A stretch of DNA of 51,903 nt from Akkermansia muciniphila (GTDB taxonomy: Bacteria > Verrucomicrobiota > Verrucomicrobiia > Verrucomicrobiales > Akkermansiaceae), in assembly GCA_945883695.1 (NCBI GenBank), contig CAMCYK010000012.1:1-51903 (forward strand). Reading direction: 5' to 3'. Made by a program: the position numbers and the translations under genes. This document shows positions 18,343 through 26,549 of the stretch, piece by piece. A model generated the notes under the pieces. The model was not told where the DNA came from and did not search any database. It was given only the letters and a program-made list of their open reading frames with translations. How positions within the stretch are numbered: the first letter of the stretch is position 1; the number at the start of each line of letters is the position of its first letter.

Positions 18343-19851
18343 TTACGGCAGCTGCACCCTTGGCTCCGGCCTCGCGGCGCGGCGGGCGGCACCGAGGCAG
18401 AGTTCGGCGGGCACCGCCTGCCGGGCAAGCTGGCGGCGCTGCTGGCAGAGCGACTCCCACGCGTTCCGCTCCGCCGCCGGCAGCTCCGGATGATGGCGGA
18501 ACGGCACGCCGAGGCCGAGCAACGCGGCGATCCAGGCGTCGATCCCGAGCAGCCCGGGCCAGGCCGGCAGCGAGTTGGCGAGCAGCGCGGAGGGGCCGAT
18601 GCTTTGATAAAGGTCAACCAGCTCCGCGTGGCCGGCCGGGGCCGCGGTCGCTCGCGCCATCTGCCAGAACGGCGTGTCGGCGGCGGTGTTGAAACGATAG
18701 TGCAGCGCGTGGAAATCGCGGTTCTCGTCCCAGGCCTCGGCGACGATCCGGTTGTAGGTCTGGCGGGTCCGCTCGCCGGGCTGGCCGTCGGTTTCCGCCA
18801 GCACGCGGGCCAGCCAGTGGACGTGGCCGATCAGTTGTTGGATCCGCAGCGAAGCGAGCGGCTCGACGAAGCCGGAGGCATCGCCGACCGCCACCACCGG
18901 CCCGTGCCACGCCTCGCGGCGGCGGCCGCAATTCCAACGGTGGAGCTGCGGGACCAGCGTGGCGTCGCCCGCTTTGGCGACCAGCTCGGCGCAGGCCTCG
19001 TCGTCGCTGATGAAATCCGGATGCCAAGCGTGGCCGAGGCCGATCGTCGCGTCGTGCTCGATCCGCCAGCGCCAGCCGGCGGGCAGGGTTTCCAGGGTGG
19101 TGTAGGGCCGGATCGGCTCGCTGCCACGACGGCGCAGCACGGTGGCGGCGCGCGGGGTCAGGCAGGCGTCGTCGTAGCCGATCCAGTCGGTATTGCCGGC
19201 CAGCTGCGAAAGCAGCGCCGCGCTGCCGGTGGCATCGACCAGCAAGTCGGCGGCCAGGGTGCCGCCGCCCTCGAGCTGGAGCGTGTCGGGATCCCGGGTC
19301 AGGCCGGCGGCGCGGCCGCCGCGGACGCTCACGCCGAGCGTCTGGCAGATCCGCAGCAGCAGGGCGTCGAGCGGCTCGGACAGGAAGTTGAGGCCGGTGA
19401 TGTGCTCCAGCGGCTTGAAGGCGTTCGCCCCGTCGCGCGGGAACAACTTGCCGGCCGCCATCAGCGCGCCGCCGGTCGAGCAGACGTCGAGCCCGGACTC
19501 GGCGGCGAAAAAGCCGGGATCGTGCCGCAGCCCCGGCTGGCCGGCCGCGAACGAGGCGTCGAAGGCCCGCTGGAAGGATCCGCGGGCACCCCACAGGCAC
19601 TTGAAGCCGAGCGTCCACACCGGCCGGCCGCGCAGGTGGATATCGTCGCCCGGGATGCCGAGCGTCCGGCACAGGTGCTGAAGTACGGCAGGCGTCGTAC
19701 TTTCACCGGCGGGATCCGCGGGCGGCGCGGCGGGATCCCGCAGCAGCGTGACGGACAGGCCGGGCAGGAGGCGGCGCAGGGTGGCGGCGGCAAGCAGGGC
19801 GTCGGTGCCGGAGCCGGCGACCACGGCCTGTCGGATGGAGCGGGGAGTCAT
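18343..19851 (-). CDS. Tryptophan-halogenase-family flavoprotein lacking the usual catalytic lysine
   Basis: The product has 502 residues, starting 16 bases after the stop of the neighbouring halogenase (same operon). The FAD-binding start is degenerate (VVAGSGTDALLAAATLRRL instead of GxGxxG with Gly-rich spacing) and the usual GEGTTP is GESTTP. The WxWxI motif is kept (GWRWRIEHD), as is VAVGDASGFVEPLAS. Where family members carry the chloramine-forming lysine in an (F/W)K-x-x-I-(K/R)-F motif, this protein reads VWTLGFKCLWG, with Thr80 in place of Lys (Lys89 in the partner). It may therefore be a non-halogenating partner, a monooxygenase-like enzyme or a divergent halogenase. The substitution rests on an alignment by eye. 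Confidence 0.8.
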   Translation of the reverse strand: MTPRSIRQAVVAGSGTDALLAAATLRRLLPGLSVTLLRDPAAPPADPAGESTTPAVLQHLCRTLGIPGDDIHLRGRPVWTLGFKCLWGARGSFQRAFDASFAAGQPGLRHDPGFFAAESGLDVCSTGGALMAAGKLFPRDGANAFKPLEHITGLNFLSEPLDALLLRICQTLGVSVRGGRAAGLTRDPDTLQLEGGGTLAADLLVDATGSAALLSQLAGNTDWIGYDDACLTPRAATVLRRRGSEPIRPYTTLETLPAGWRWRIEHDATIGLGHAWHPDFISDDEACAELVAKAGDATLVPQLHRWNCGRRREAWHGPVVAVGDASGFVEPLASLRIQQLIGHVHWLARVLAETDGQPGERTRQTYNRIVAEAWDENRDFHALHYRFNTAADTPFWQMARATAAPAGHAELVDLYQSIGPSALLANSLPAWPGLLGIDAWIAALLGLGVPFRHHPELPAAERNAWESLCQQRRQLARQAVPAELCLGAARRAARPEPRVQLP

Positions 19852-19867
19852 GGGCGGAAGTCGGGGG

Positions 19868-21394
19868 TCAGGTCCACTGCCAGGCGGGTTGGCGGATCGC
19901 GTCGAGCGTCTGCCGCACGGTCGCGGCGTGCTTGGCGGCGGCGGCCAGCCGGGCGCGGTGGCGGTCGAACAGCTCGCGCTCCGCGGGGGCCGCGAGGTGC
20001 GGCCGGTCGTGGGGGACCTGCATGCCGACCAGCATCGCCAGAAAGCCCTCGACGCCGTAGATGTTCGGCCGTTGCGGCAGGGCGTGGAAAAGCAGCACGG
20101 GATTCGGCCCGACCTCGCGGTAAAGCTGATAGAGCGCCTCGTAGTTGCCGAGGCGGGTCGCCTCGCGGCAGTGCAGCCAGAACGGCGTGTCGAGGCGGTT
20201 GTTGAACTTGTAGTGATAGGCGAGGAAGTCGCGGATCTCGTCCCAGGCGATGCCGATGATCCGGTTGTAGAACGCGGTGCTCGTTTCATCCGGCCGGCCG
20301 CCGGTGACCCGCAGCGACTCGGCCAGCCAGAGGCATTCGTAGATCGTCTGCGCCAGCGCGGTGGCTTCCAGCGGCTCGACGAACCCGGAGGCGTTGCCGA
20401 CGGCCACCACGTTGCCGACCCAACTCCGCTCGTAGCGGCCGCTGCGGAATTTCACCACCCGCGGCTTGGTCGTGACCTTCGGATTTTTCTCGAAAAACTC
20501 CGCCAGCGCGTCGTCATCCGGGACAAAGCCCGAACTGTAGACGTAGCCGCGGTTGATGAAGGTCTCGTGCTCGATCTGCCAGCACCAGCCGTGCTTCATG
20601 GTTTCGGCGGTGGTGTAGGGGAGGATCGGCTCGTCGGTCCGCTCCCAACCGCCGATCACCGCGCGGTCGCAGAACAGGGCGTCGGAGAAGCTCTTGAAGG
20701 GCTCGTCGAGCGCCTTGCCGATCAACTCGGCGCGGAAGCCGGAAGCATCGACATACAAGTCCGCGGTCCGTCGTTCGCCGCTCTTGAAATGGAGCGCCGC
20801 CACCCGGCCGTCGGCCATTTCCGCCCGCTCGAGGGTATCGTCGCCCATCGTCACGCCGGCGCGGGCCGCGATGGCTTCCAGGCAGGCGACCAGCCGGTGG
20901 TTCTCGATGTGGAAGGCGTACTGGCCCTTGATCAGCGGCCTGCCGAGAGGACCGGTGGCGAAGGCCTTCTGCCGCTTCATCAGGGCGGTCGCCTCGGAGA
21001 GATCCGAGCAATCGCCGGTGGCGTAGTAGCCGGTCGGCTTCAAGGTGCCGGGGACCTGCCGGTCGTATTGGAATTCGAAGTCGTAGAGGAACTCCTCGCG
21101 CGGGCCCCACAGGAAGCGGATCCCTTGCTTCCAGGTCGGCTGGGCCTCGCGGTAGAATTCCTCCTTGGAAATCCCGAGCGTCTGGAACAGGTGGGCGGGG
21201 AAGACCGCGGTGGTGCCTTCGCCCACGCCGATCACGCCGATTTCGGAGCTGCGGATCAATTCCACCGCCAGCCCCGGATGCAGCTTCTTCAAGGTCAGCG
21301 CCGCCAGCAGGCCGGCGCTGCCGCCGCCCAGCACCAGCACGCGGCGGATCTCCGGGGCGGCGGCGGCGGAATCGGGTTCGGATTGGGACACCAT
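19868..21394 (-). CDS. Flavin-dependent tryptophan-halogenase-family protein
   Basis: The product has 508 residues, with the ATG chosen so that the Rossmann motif VLVLGGGSAGLLAAL falls at about 20-32. It is followed by GVIGVGEGTT, by TWKQGIRFLWG carrying the candidate catalytic Lys89, by the WxWxI motif in GWCWQIEHE, and by GNASGFVEPLEA. These are the marks of FADH2-dependent halogenases, which need a separate flavin reductase; none is visible in the window. The substrate is unknown: free tryptophan, another aromatic compound or a carrier/peptide-bound residue are all possible. It is the first gene of a two-gene operon with the lysine-lacking homologue. Repeat B2 lies upstream. Confidence 0.85.
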   Translation of the reverse strand: MVSQSEPDSAAAAPEIRRVLVLGGGSAGLLAALTLKKLHPGLAVELIRSSEIGVIGVGEGTTAVFPAHLFQTLGISKEEFYREAQPTWKQGIRFLWGPREEFLYDFEFQYDRQVPGTLKPTGYYATGDCSDLSEATALMKRQKAFATGPLGRPLIKGQYAFHIENHRLVACLEAIAARAGVTMGDDTLERAEMADGRVAALHFKSGERRTADLYVDASGFRAELIGKALDEPFKSFSDALFCDRAVIGGWERTDEPILPYTTAETMKHGWCWQIEHETFINRGYVYSSGFVPDDDALAEFFEKNPKVTTKPRVVKFRSGRYERSWVGNVVAVGNASGFVEPLEATALAQTIYECLWLAESLRVTGGRPDETSTAFYNRIIGIAWDEIRDFLAYHYKFNNRLDTPFWLHCREATRLGNYEALYQLYREVGPNPVLLFHALPQRPNIYGVEGFLAMLVGMQVPHDRPHLAAPAERELFDRHRARLAAAAKHAATVRQTLDAIRQPAWQWT

Positions 21395-21546
21395 GGTTTG
21401 ACCGCGATGCCAGCGAATCGGGGCGGGCCTTGCAAGCGGGAAGCGGCGGGAAGCGGCGGGGGTGCGTCCCGCGCTGCTGTCCGCCGGCGGTTTCAGGCTC
21501 ACTCGCAGCGCCAGCGGCCCCGCGCGGCGGGCGGGTGAGGCACGGT

Positions 21547-21602
21547 AAGGAGTGTCGACGTGCCGTCGACACTCGCGTGTTGACCACAGGTCAACACTCC
21601 TT
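21547..21602. repeat. GTCGAC palindromic repeat, copy B2
   Basis: The outer arms AAGGAGTGT and ACACTCCTT enclose two inner hairpins: GTCGAC-GTGCC-GTCGAC and GTGTTGACC-ACA-GGTCAACAC. The whole unit could fold into a three-way junction or cruciform. It lies between the start of the halogenase operon and the end of the STM4014 gene. Together with B3 at 27444-27474 it brackets the STM4011-4015 locus. Confidence 0.75.
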
Positions 21603-21619
21603 AACGCGCTTCGCGCCCA

Positions 21620-21647
21620 CCATCTACCATCTACCATCTACCATCTA
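21620..21647. repeat. Four tandem copies of CCATCTA
   Basis: A perfect 7-base microsatellite repeated four times. The TAG stop of the STM4014 gene lies inside it (21638-21640), so copy-number change could alter the last residues of that protein. It is a small simple-sequence tract; no function is claimed. Confidence 0.8.
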
Positions 21648-22777
21648 CCGCCCCCCGGCCAGCGCGCCAGCTCCGCTTGCCACGGGTCCATCCCTTGCCA
21701 GCGGTCGCGGTGCAGCAGGTCGCCGAAGGCATTCACCTCGGCGATCGCGCAGGCGCGGCGGGCGGCCCCGACCATCAGGTCGACCCCCGCGTGGTGGCAG
21801 CCCGGGAAACAGGCGGCGGCGGCCTCCGCGGTGTCCAGGGCGCGCCGCCAGAGCAGCGGACCGAGCGCCGTTTTGACCGCTTCGAGGTCGCCGCGGGAAT
21901 TCGCGAGGTGCAGGTTGGTGATCGGCGTGCGGCTGGTCCGCACCACCACGTGCGCCGCCTCGCCGCGGATCACCAGCACCCGCAGGTCGAAAGCCCGGCC
22001 ACCGAGCGTCGCCTTCGGGAACCACCGCTCCAACAGCGCGCGCTCGCGGCAGACCGCGTCGACCAGCTCGCGGAGCCGCGCCTCGTCGCGGACCCCTTGC
22101 GGCTTCTTCAAATTGCGGATCCCCGAGGCGGCGGCGAGGACGGCCGAACTGGTCGCCTGCCAATCGCCGCGCGGGCCGCGGGCGATCGCCATCACCCCGG
22201 CCGCAGACGAGCCGTGGCAGGGCTTGAGGAAGACCCGCCGCCAGCCGTTGTCAGCCATCTTGGAAACCAGATCGTCGAAGCCCGCGCAGATCCCCGCCGC
22301 CGGCGGCACCGGCACCCCATTCTCTAACAAAACCGCGCGCGTCGCCTGCTTGTCGAACAGCGTGGCGATCTCGCCGGGCGAACTCATCAGTCCGATCCTG
22401 AGCCGCCCGCAAGCGCTGCCGAGCTCCTCCAGCACCCCGCGCCAGCCGAGATACCACTGCCGCTGGTAGCGCAGCCGCCCGTCGTCGTCGGGCAATTCAT
22501 CACATTCCGGCTCCGGCAAGCACGGATAGGTTCCTTCCGCCCGGCAAGCCGCGGCCCCGCGGGCCAGCAGCCGCCGCTCGGCCGCGGGATCGTCCGCCGG
22601 GGTCTCGATCCGCAGCACCCCGCAGCCGGCGAAGGCCGCCGCGGGATCGAAGCCCGCGCCAAGCACCGCTTGCCATGACACCACCCGCGGCTCGCCGTGC
22701 CCGGCTCCGCGGCAGGCGGCTGCGAAGCCGAGGGCCCGCCGGCTTCCGGGGTGGGCCAGCAGTGCGAAGCGCGTCAT
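21638..22777 (-). CDS. STM4014-family ATP-grasp protein
   Basis: The product has 379 residues. The ATG overlaps the stop of the STM4015 gene by four bases, so the two are coupled. The N-terminal part is a Rossmann-like preATP-grasp domain. The ATP-grasp core shows VFLKPCHGSSAAGVMA (ATP-binding lysine and Gly-rich loop), FDLRVLVIRGEAAHVVVR, and a final strand with AIAEVNAFGDLL, where Glu and Asn would bind Mg-ATP. ATP-grasp enzymes join a carboxylate to an amine or thiol through an acyl phosphate. STM4014 proteins occur with STM4011-4013 and STM4015; their substrate is unknown to me. The gene ends in the CCATCTA tract. Confidence 0.8.
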   Translation of the reverse strand: MTRFALLAHPGSRRALGFAAACRGAGHGEPRVVSWQAVLGAGFDPAAAFAGCGVLRIETPADDPAAERRLLARGAAACRAEGTYPCLPEPECDELPDDDGRLRYQRQWYLGWRGVLEELGSACGRLRIGLMSSPGEIATLFDKQATRAVLLENGVPVPPAAGICAGFDDLVSKMADNGWRRVFLKPCHGSSAAGVMAIARGPRGDWQATSSAVLAAASGIRNLKKPQGVRDEARLRELVDAVCRERALLERWFPKATLGGRAFDLRVLVIRGEAAHVVVRTSRTPITNLHLANSRGDLEAVKTALGPLLWRRALDTAEAAAACFPGCHHAGVDLMVGAARRACAIAEVNAFGDLLHRDRWQGMDPWQAELARWPGGGRW

Positions 22778-23688
22778 TCGCCGACCGCGACGGAGTAATG
22801 CGGCTCGCCGTCCCAGTCGTCGGGTTCTTCCTGGTCCGCGGTATTGACCTGCGGCCCCAACGCCTGGAGGCGCGGGATCATGTCGTCGCCCAGGTAGTTG
22901 CGATAGAGGTTCAAGCTCTTCAGCCCGCGGATCCCGGGGCTCGCGAGCAAGGCCTCGGCCCCCTCGTCGGTCATCGTGCCGCCGGAAAAGTCCAGCGCTT
23001 CCAGCTGGCCGAGGACCGGCGCCACGGCCACCGCCGCGGCGAGCTCGTTGGCGATCATGCTGTTCCTCAAGCCGAGCGATTTTAGCTTCGGAAAAAGTCC
23101 CGGCTCGATCACCGGCAGCACGTCCTCGACCCCGCCGTCCCAGCCGTACCCGTCGTCACCGAGCCACAACTCGAGATGCTCCAGATTCGGGAAAGTGCAG
23201 CGCGCCAGGTTGTGCAGCACCGGCGTCGGCAGGCCGCCGGTCTCGATGACCAGCCGCCGCAGCCCCGGGTTGCCGCAGGGCGTGAGCTCCAGGCTCGCTC
23301 CGCCGCGGACCCGCAACTCCTCGAGCTGCGGGAAGGCCGCGAGGACCAGGCCGATGTCGCCTTGCTCGATCCATGACATCTCGTTCTCCTCTTGCAGGAT
23401 GTCGCCGAGGAAAATTCCCCGCAGCGAAGTCAGCTTCGGGGCATTCTCAACCAGCACCCGGATGATGTCGTCGAAGTCCTCGCCGGCCTCCCCCGGCATC
23501 CCGAACACCAGCGCCTTGATCGTGGCGGCGCGCGGGTCGGCAAGATAGGTCGCCAGCGCCGCGGGATCGAAATCGTCCTCGTTCTCGTAGGAGAAGCCGA
23601 AGCGCTGGATCGTCGTGCCATAGCCCGCGCCGGGCTGGTAGTCTTCGACCGGCAGGCCGAACCATGTGGTCATGTGGTCATCGATCAT
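22774..23688 (-). CDS. STM4015-family leucine-rich-repeat protein
   Basis: The product has 304 residues and no signal peptide. After an N-terminal part beginning HMTTWFGLPVEDYQPG come leucine-rich repeats of the ribonuclease-inhibitor type (LTSLRGIFLGD, LEHLELWLGDDGYGWDG, LKSLGLRNSMIANEL, LEALDFSGGTMTDEG, LKSLNLYRNYLGDD) and a short acidic tail ending HYSVAVGE. A repeat protein next to two radical SAM proteins and an ATP-grasp enzyme could be a scaffold or substrate-binding subunit; that role is inference. It is divergent from the HAD gene with 55 bases between the starts, which must hold both promoters. Another ATG lies 15 bases downstream (23673). Confidence 0.8.
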   Translation of the reverse strand: MIDDHMTTWFGLPVEDYQPGAGYGTTIQRFGFSYENEDDFDPAALATYLADPRAATIKALVFGMPGEAGEDFDDIIRVLVENAPKLTSLRGIFLGDILQEENEMSWIEQGDIGLVLAAFPQLEELRVRGGASLELTPCGNPGLRRLVIETGGLPTPVLHNLARCTFPNLEHLELWLGDDGYGWDGGVEDVLPVIEPGLFPKLKSLGLRNSMIANELAAAVAVAPVLGQLEALDFSGGTMTDEGAEALLASPGIRGLKSLNLYRNYLGDDMIPRLQALGPQVNTADQEEPDDWDGEPHYSVAVGE

Positions 23689-23743
23689 CGGATAAGGAAT
23701 CGGGGGTGGGCAAATTCAACAAAGCTGCTACCGCTTCGGGCCG

Positions 23744-24409
23744 GTGGTGGCAAACTTTTCTCCCGCGATCCCGTTCACGGCCTTGAAAGCGGTGGCATTC
23801 GACCTGGATGACACGCTGTTCGACCGTCGGGCGGCGCTCGGGTTGTTGTTCGACCGCTGGCTCGGCCCCGCCGCGGCCGCGGCCGCCTTGCCGGAGGTGC
23901 TGGAGCACGACGGCGGCGGGCACGCCCCGCGGCGGGAATTCCACGCCTGGCTCGACGAGCGCTTCCCCGCGCTGGCACCGGCCGGCCTTCGTTTCCGGCG
24001 CGACTTTCCCGGCTGCATCGTGCCGGATCCCGCGCTGCCCGTCCTGCTGGCGCGGCTCCGCGCCGCGGGGATCCGCACGGCGGTGCTGAGCAACGGTTCG
24101 CCGGCGCTCCAGCGGGCGAAGCTGCGGGCTTGCGGCGCGGAACCTTTCTTCGACCGGAGCGATGTCCTGATTTCGGGCGGGCTCGGAATTGCCAAGCCGG
24201 ACCCGCGCGCTTTCCACGCGCTGTTAGAAACGCTCGGCCTGCCCGCCGGACAGGTCCTGTTCGTCGGCGACGATCCATCGCGCGACATCGCCGCCGCCCG
24301 CGCCGCCGGCCTGCCGGCCTGCCAGCTCGTCCGGCCGGGACGGGAGCGGGTTGCCGGGGTGCCGGTGATCGGATCATGGGCCGAACTGCCGGATCTCATC
24401 GCTCTCTAA
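23744..24409 (+). CDS. HAD-superfamily phosphatase/hydrolase
   Basis: The product has 221 residues from a GTG (a second GTG follows immediately). Motif I is AFDLDDTLFD (D20 nucleophile, D22), motif II is VLSNGS, motif III is around AKPDPRAF (Lys) and motif IV is VLFVGDDPSRDI. The helical cap suggests a small-molecule phosphatase of the 2-haloacid-dehalogenase/phosphoglycolate type. The stop is followed one base later by the STM4013 start, so it is part of that operon. I do not recall a HAD gene as a constant member of STM loci elsewhere; it may be a local addition that dephosphorylates a pathway intermediate. Confidence 0.85.
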   Translation: MVANFSPAIPFTALKAVAFDLDDTLFDRRAALGLLFDRWLGPAAAAAALPEVLEHDGGGHAPRREFHAWLDERFPALAPAGLRFRRDFPGCIVPDPALPVLLARLRAAGIRTAVLSNGSPALQRAKLRACGAEPFFDRSDVLISGGLGIAKPDPRAFHALLETLGLPAGQVLFVGDDPSRDIAAARAAGLPACQLVRPGRERVAGVPVIGSWAELPDLIAL

Positions 24410-24410
24410 C

Positions 24411-25217
24411 ATGAAGACCGGCATGAACCGCATCGTCGGCAGCCACGACCTGGTGTGGGTGGTGCTGGACTCGCTGCGCCACGACGTCGCCGGGCGCGAG
24501 ATGGCGGTGGGCGGGACCCCGCATCTCGCGGCCCTGTTTCCGGACGGCTGGGAAAAGCGCCACAGCCCGGCAAGCTTCACCTATCCGGCGCACCAAGCCT
24601 TTTTCGCCGGCTTCCTGCCGACGCCGGCCGATCCCGCGGCGGATCAAGAGCGGCTTTTCGCCGCGCGCTTCGCCGGCAGCGCCAGCACCGGCCCGGGGAC
24701 CTGCGTGTTCCAGGGGCCGGACGTGGTCGGCGGCCTGGCACGGCGCGGCTACCACACGCTGTGCCTCGGGGGCGTCGGGTTTTTCAACGGCAAGACCCCG
24801 CTCAGCCGGGTGCTGCCCGGCTACTTCGCGGAGAGCCATTGGTCGCCCGCGACCGGGGTGACCGCGCGCACTTCCACCGAAACGCAGTTCGCGCTCGCCG
24901 CCCGCCGCCTCGCCGAAATCCCGCGCGAGCAGCGGGTCTTCCTGTTCATCAATGTCAGCGCGATCCACCGGCCGAACCGCCACCATGTGAGGGGCAAGCG
25001 CGCCGACGACCTCGAATCGCACGCCGCCGCGCTGCGCTACGTCGACTCCTGTTTTCCGATCCTCACCGCCGCGCTCCGCCGCCGCGGGCCGGCGCAACTG
25101 CTGGTGTTCTCCGACCACGGCACCCTCTACGGCGAGGACGGCTTCCACGGCCACCGCGTCGGTCACCCGGATGTTTACACGGTGCCATTTGCCGCCACGA
25201 TCCTCGCGCCCGACTGA
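24411..25217 (+). CDS. STM4013/SEN3800-family hydrolase (sulfatase/alkaline phosphatase fold)
   Basis: The product has 268 residues and no signal peptide, so it is cytosolic. It shows the alkaline-phosphatase-superfamily pattern: an N-terminal strand WVVLDSLRHDV with metal-ligand Asp20, then SPASFTYPAHQAFFAG where the nucleophile Ser/Thr is expected, and near the end LVFSDHGTLYGEDGFHGHRVGH with further Asp and His metal ligands. Known superfamily members hydrolyse phosphate, sulfate or phosphonate esters, and some are phosphoglycerate mutases. No formylglycine motif (CxPxR) is present, so a sulfatase proper is less likely. It sits between the HAD and the radical SAM genes in one operon. Confidence 0.8.
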   Translation: MKTGMNRIVGSHDLVWVVLDSLRHDVAGREMAVGGTPHLAALFPDGWEKRHSPASFTYPAHQAFFAGFLPTPADPAADQERLFAARFAGSASTGPGTCVFQGPDVVGGLARRGYHTLCLGGVGFFNGKTPLSRVLPGYFAESHWSPATGVTARTSTETQFALAARRLAEIPREQRVFLFINVSAIHRPNRHHVRGKRADDLESHAAALRYVDSCFPILTAALRRRGPAQLLVFSDHGTLYGEDGFHGHRVGHPDVYTVPFAATILAPD

Positions 25218-25220
25218 ACC

Positions 25221-26549
25221 GTGATGCCGACCCTGCGCGACCGCCTGCAAGACGATCCTTTCCAGGGATATGCCTACGCGTATCCCCACAAGACCGCCTA
25301 CCGACACTTCGCGCGGCCCCATCCGCTGAAGGAGTTGTGGGCCGGCGAGGACAAGGACGCGCTCTTCCTTTACCTCCATCTCCCGTTCTGCGAGATGCGC
25401 TGCGGGTTCTGCAATCTCTTCACCACCACCAATCCCCGCGAAGGCCAGGTCGCCCGCTACCTCGATGCCCTCGAGCGGCAGATCGAGGTGGTGAACCGCG
25501 CGTTGGGAGATCATCGGCACGCCCGCGGCGCGATCGGCGGCGGGACGCCGACGTTTCTAACAACGGCCGAGATGGACCGGGTGTTCCGGATGCTGCGCCA
25601 GGACGGCGGACTGTCGAAAGGAATCCCGCTGTCCTGCGAACTCTCGCCCGGCACCGCCGAGCCGGAGAAGATCGCCCAGCTCCGCGAGGAAGGCGTGACG
25701 CGCGCCAGCATCGGCGTGCAAAGCTTCATCGAGAGCGAAACCCGCGCGCTCGGCCGGCCGCAAAAGCCGGCGGTCCTGCACGGCGCGCTGCAACGGCTCG
25801 CGGCGGCGGGTTTTCCGGTGCTGAACATCGACCTGATCTACGGCATCGAAGGCCAGACGGTCGCCTCTTGGCTGCAATCGCTGGCCGCGGCGCTGGATTA
25901 CGCGCCGCAGGAATTGTTCCTTTACCCGCTCTATGTCCGCCCGCTGACCGGCCTCGGCCGGAAAGGGCGCGATCCCTCGGACCTGCGGTTGGATCAATTC
26001 CGCGCGGGCCGGGATTTCCTGCTCGCGCGCGGCTACCGGCAGATCTCGCTGCGCCTGTTCCGCCGCGACGACTGCCCGGCCGAAGGCGATGAAGGCGGTG
26101 CCTCGTACTGCTGCCAGGAAGACGGCATGATCGGCCTCGGCGCCGGCGCGCGGTCCTACACCCGGCGCGTCCATTATTGCACCGAATACGCGGTCGGCCG
26201 GGTCGGGATCCAGGCGATCCTCGACGACTACATCGCGCGCCCGGCCGACCACCATGCCTTCGCCTGGTATGGCCACGAACTCAGCCCCGCCGAGCAAAAG
26301 CGCCGCTACCTGATCAAGTCGCTGCTGCGCGCCGACGGCCTGGACGAGGCGGCTTACCAGGCATGGAGCGGCCGCTCGTGGAGCGCGGATTTCCCGGAAG
26401 TCGACGCGCTGTTGGAGTGCGGCCTGGCGGTCCTTGACCATGGCAGGCTGCGGCTCACCGCGGAGGGACTGGAGCGCGCCGACACCATCGGCCCCTGGCT
26501 CTATTCGGAGCCGGTCGCGGCCTTGATGGAGGAATACGAACTCGCATGA
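25221..26549 (+). CDS. STM4012-family radical SAM protein (HemN-like)
   Basis: The product has 442 residues, starting at GTG 25221 or ATG 25224, three or six bases after the STM4013 stop. The radical SAM cluster motif is FCEMRCGFC (C57, C61, C64), followed by AIGGGTPTFL and ELSPGTAEPEKI, the SAM-binding elements of the HemN/coproporphyrinogen oxidase subgroup, then RASIGVQSF and NIDLIYGI. A HemN-type C-terminal domain follows. HemN relatives include oxidases, methyltransferases and cyclopropanases, so the reaction cannot be read off. The stop overlaps the STM4011 start by four bases, which suggests coupled expression. Confidence 0.85.
   Translation: MMPTLRDRLQDDPFQGYAYAYPHKTAYRHFARPHPLKELWAGEDKDALFLYLHLPFCEMRCGFCNLFTTTNPREGQVARYLDALERQIEVVNRALGDHRHARGAIGGGTPTFLTTAEMDRVFRMLRQDGGLSKGIPLSCELSPGTAEPEKIAQLREEGVTRASIGVQSFIESETRALGRPQKPAVLHGALQRLAAAGFPVLNIDLIYGIEGQTVASWLQSLAAALDYAPQELFLYPLYVRPLTGLGRKGRDPSDLRLDQFRAGRDFLLARGYRQISLRLFRRDDCPAEGDEGGASYCCQEDGMIGLGAGARSYTRRVHYCTEYAVGRVGIQAILDDYIARPADHHAFAWYGHELSPAEQKRRYLIKSLLRADGLDEAAYQAWSGRSWSADFPEVDALLECGLAVLDHGRLRLTAEGLERADTIGPWLYSEPVAALMEEYELA

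Noticed and set aside
19748..21538. A 596-residue plus-strand frame over the second halogenase gene
   Set aside because: It is antisense to a protein with complete flavin halogenase motifs and has no motifs of its own.
21638..22777. RimK or D-Ala-D-Ala ligase assignment for the ATP-grasp protein
   Set aside because: The core is ATP-grasp, but the N-terminal part and the neighbours fit STM4014 and the RimK/Ddl signature motifs are absent.
24411..25217. Arylsulfatase assignment
   Set aside because: No CxPxR or SxPxR formylglycine motif and no signal peptide; fits STM4013 better.
25221..26549. Haem-synthesis HemN/HemW
   Set aside because: The motif spacing is HemN-like, but coupling to STM4011 and STM4013, with no haem gene nearby, makes the STM4012 family the better call.
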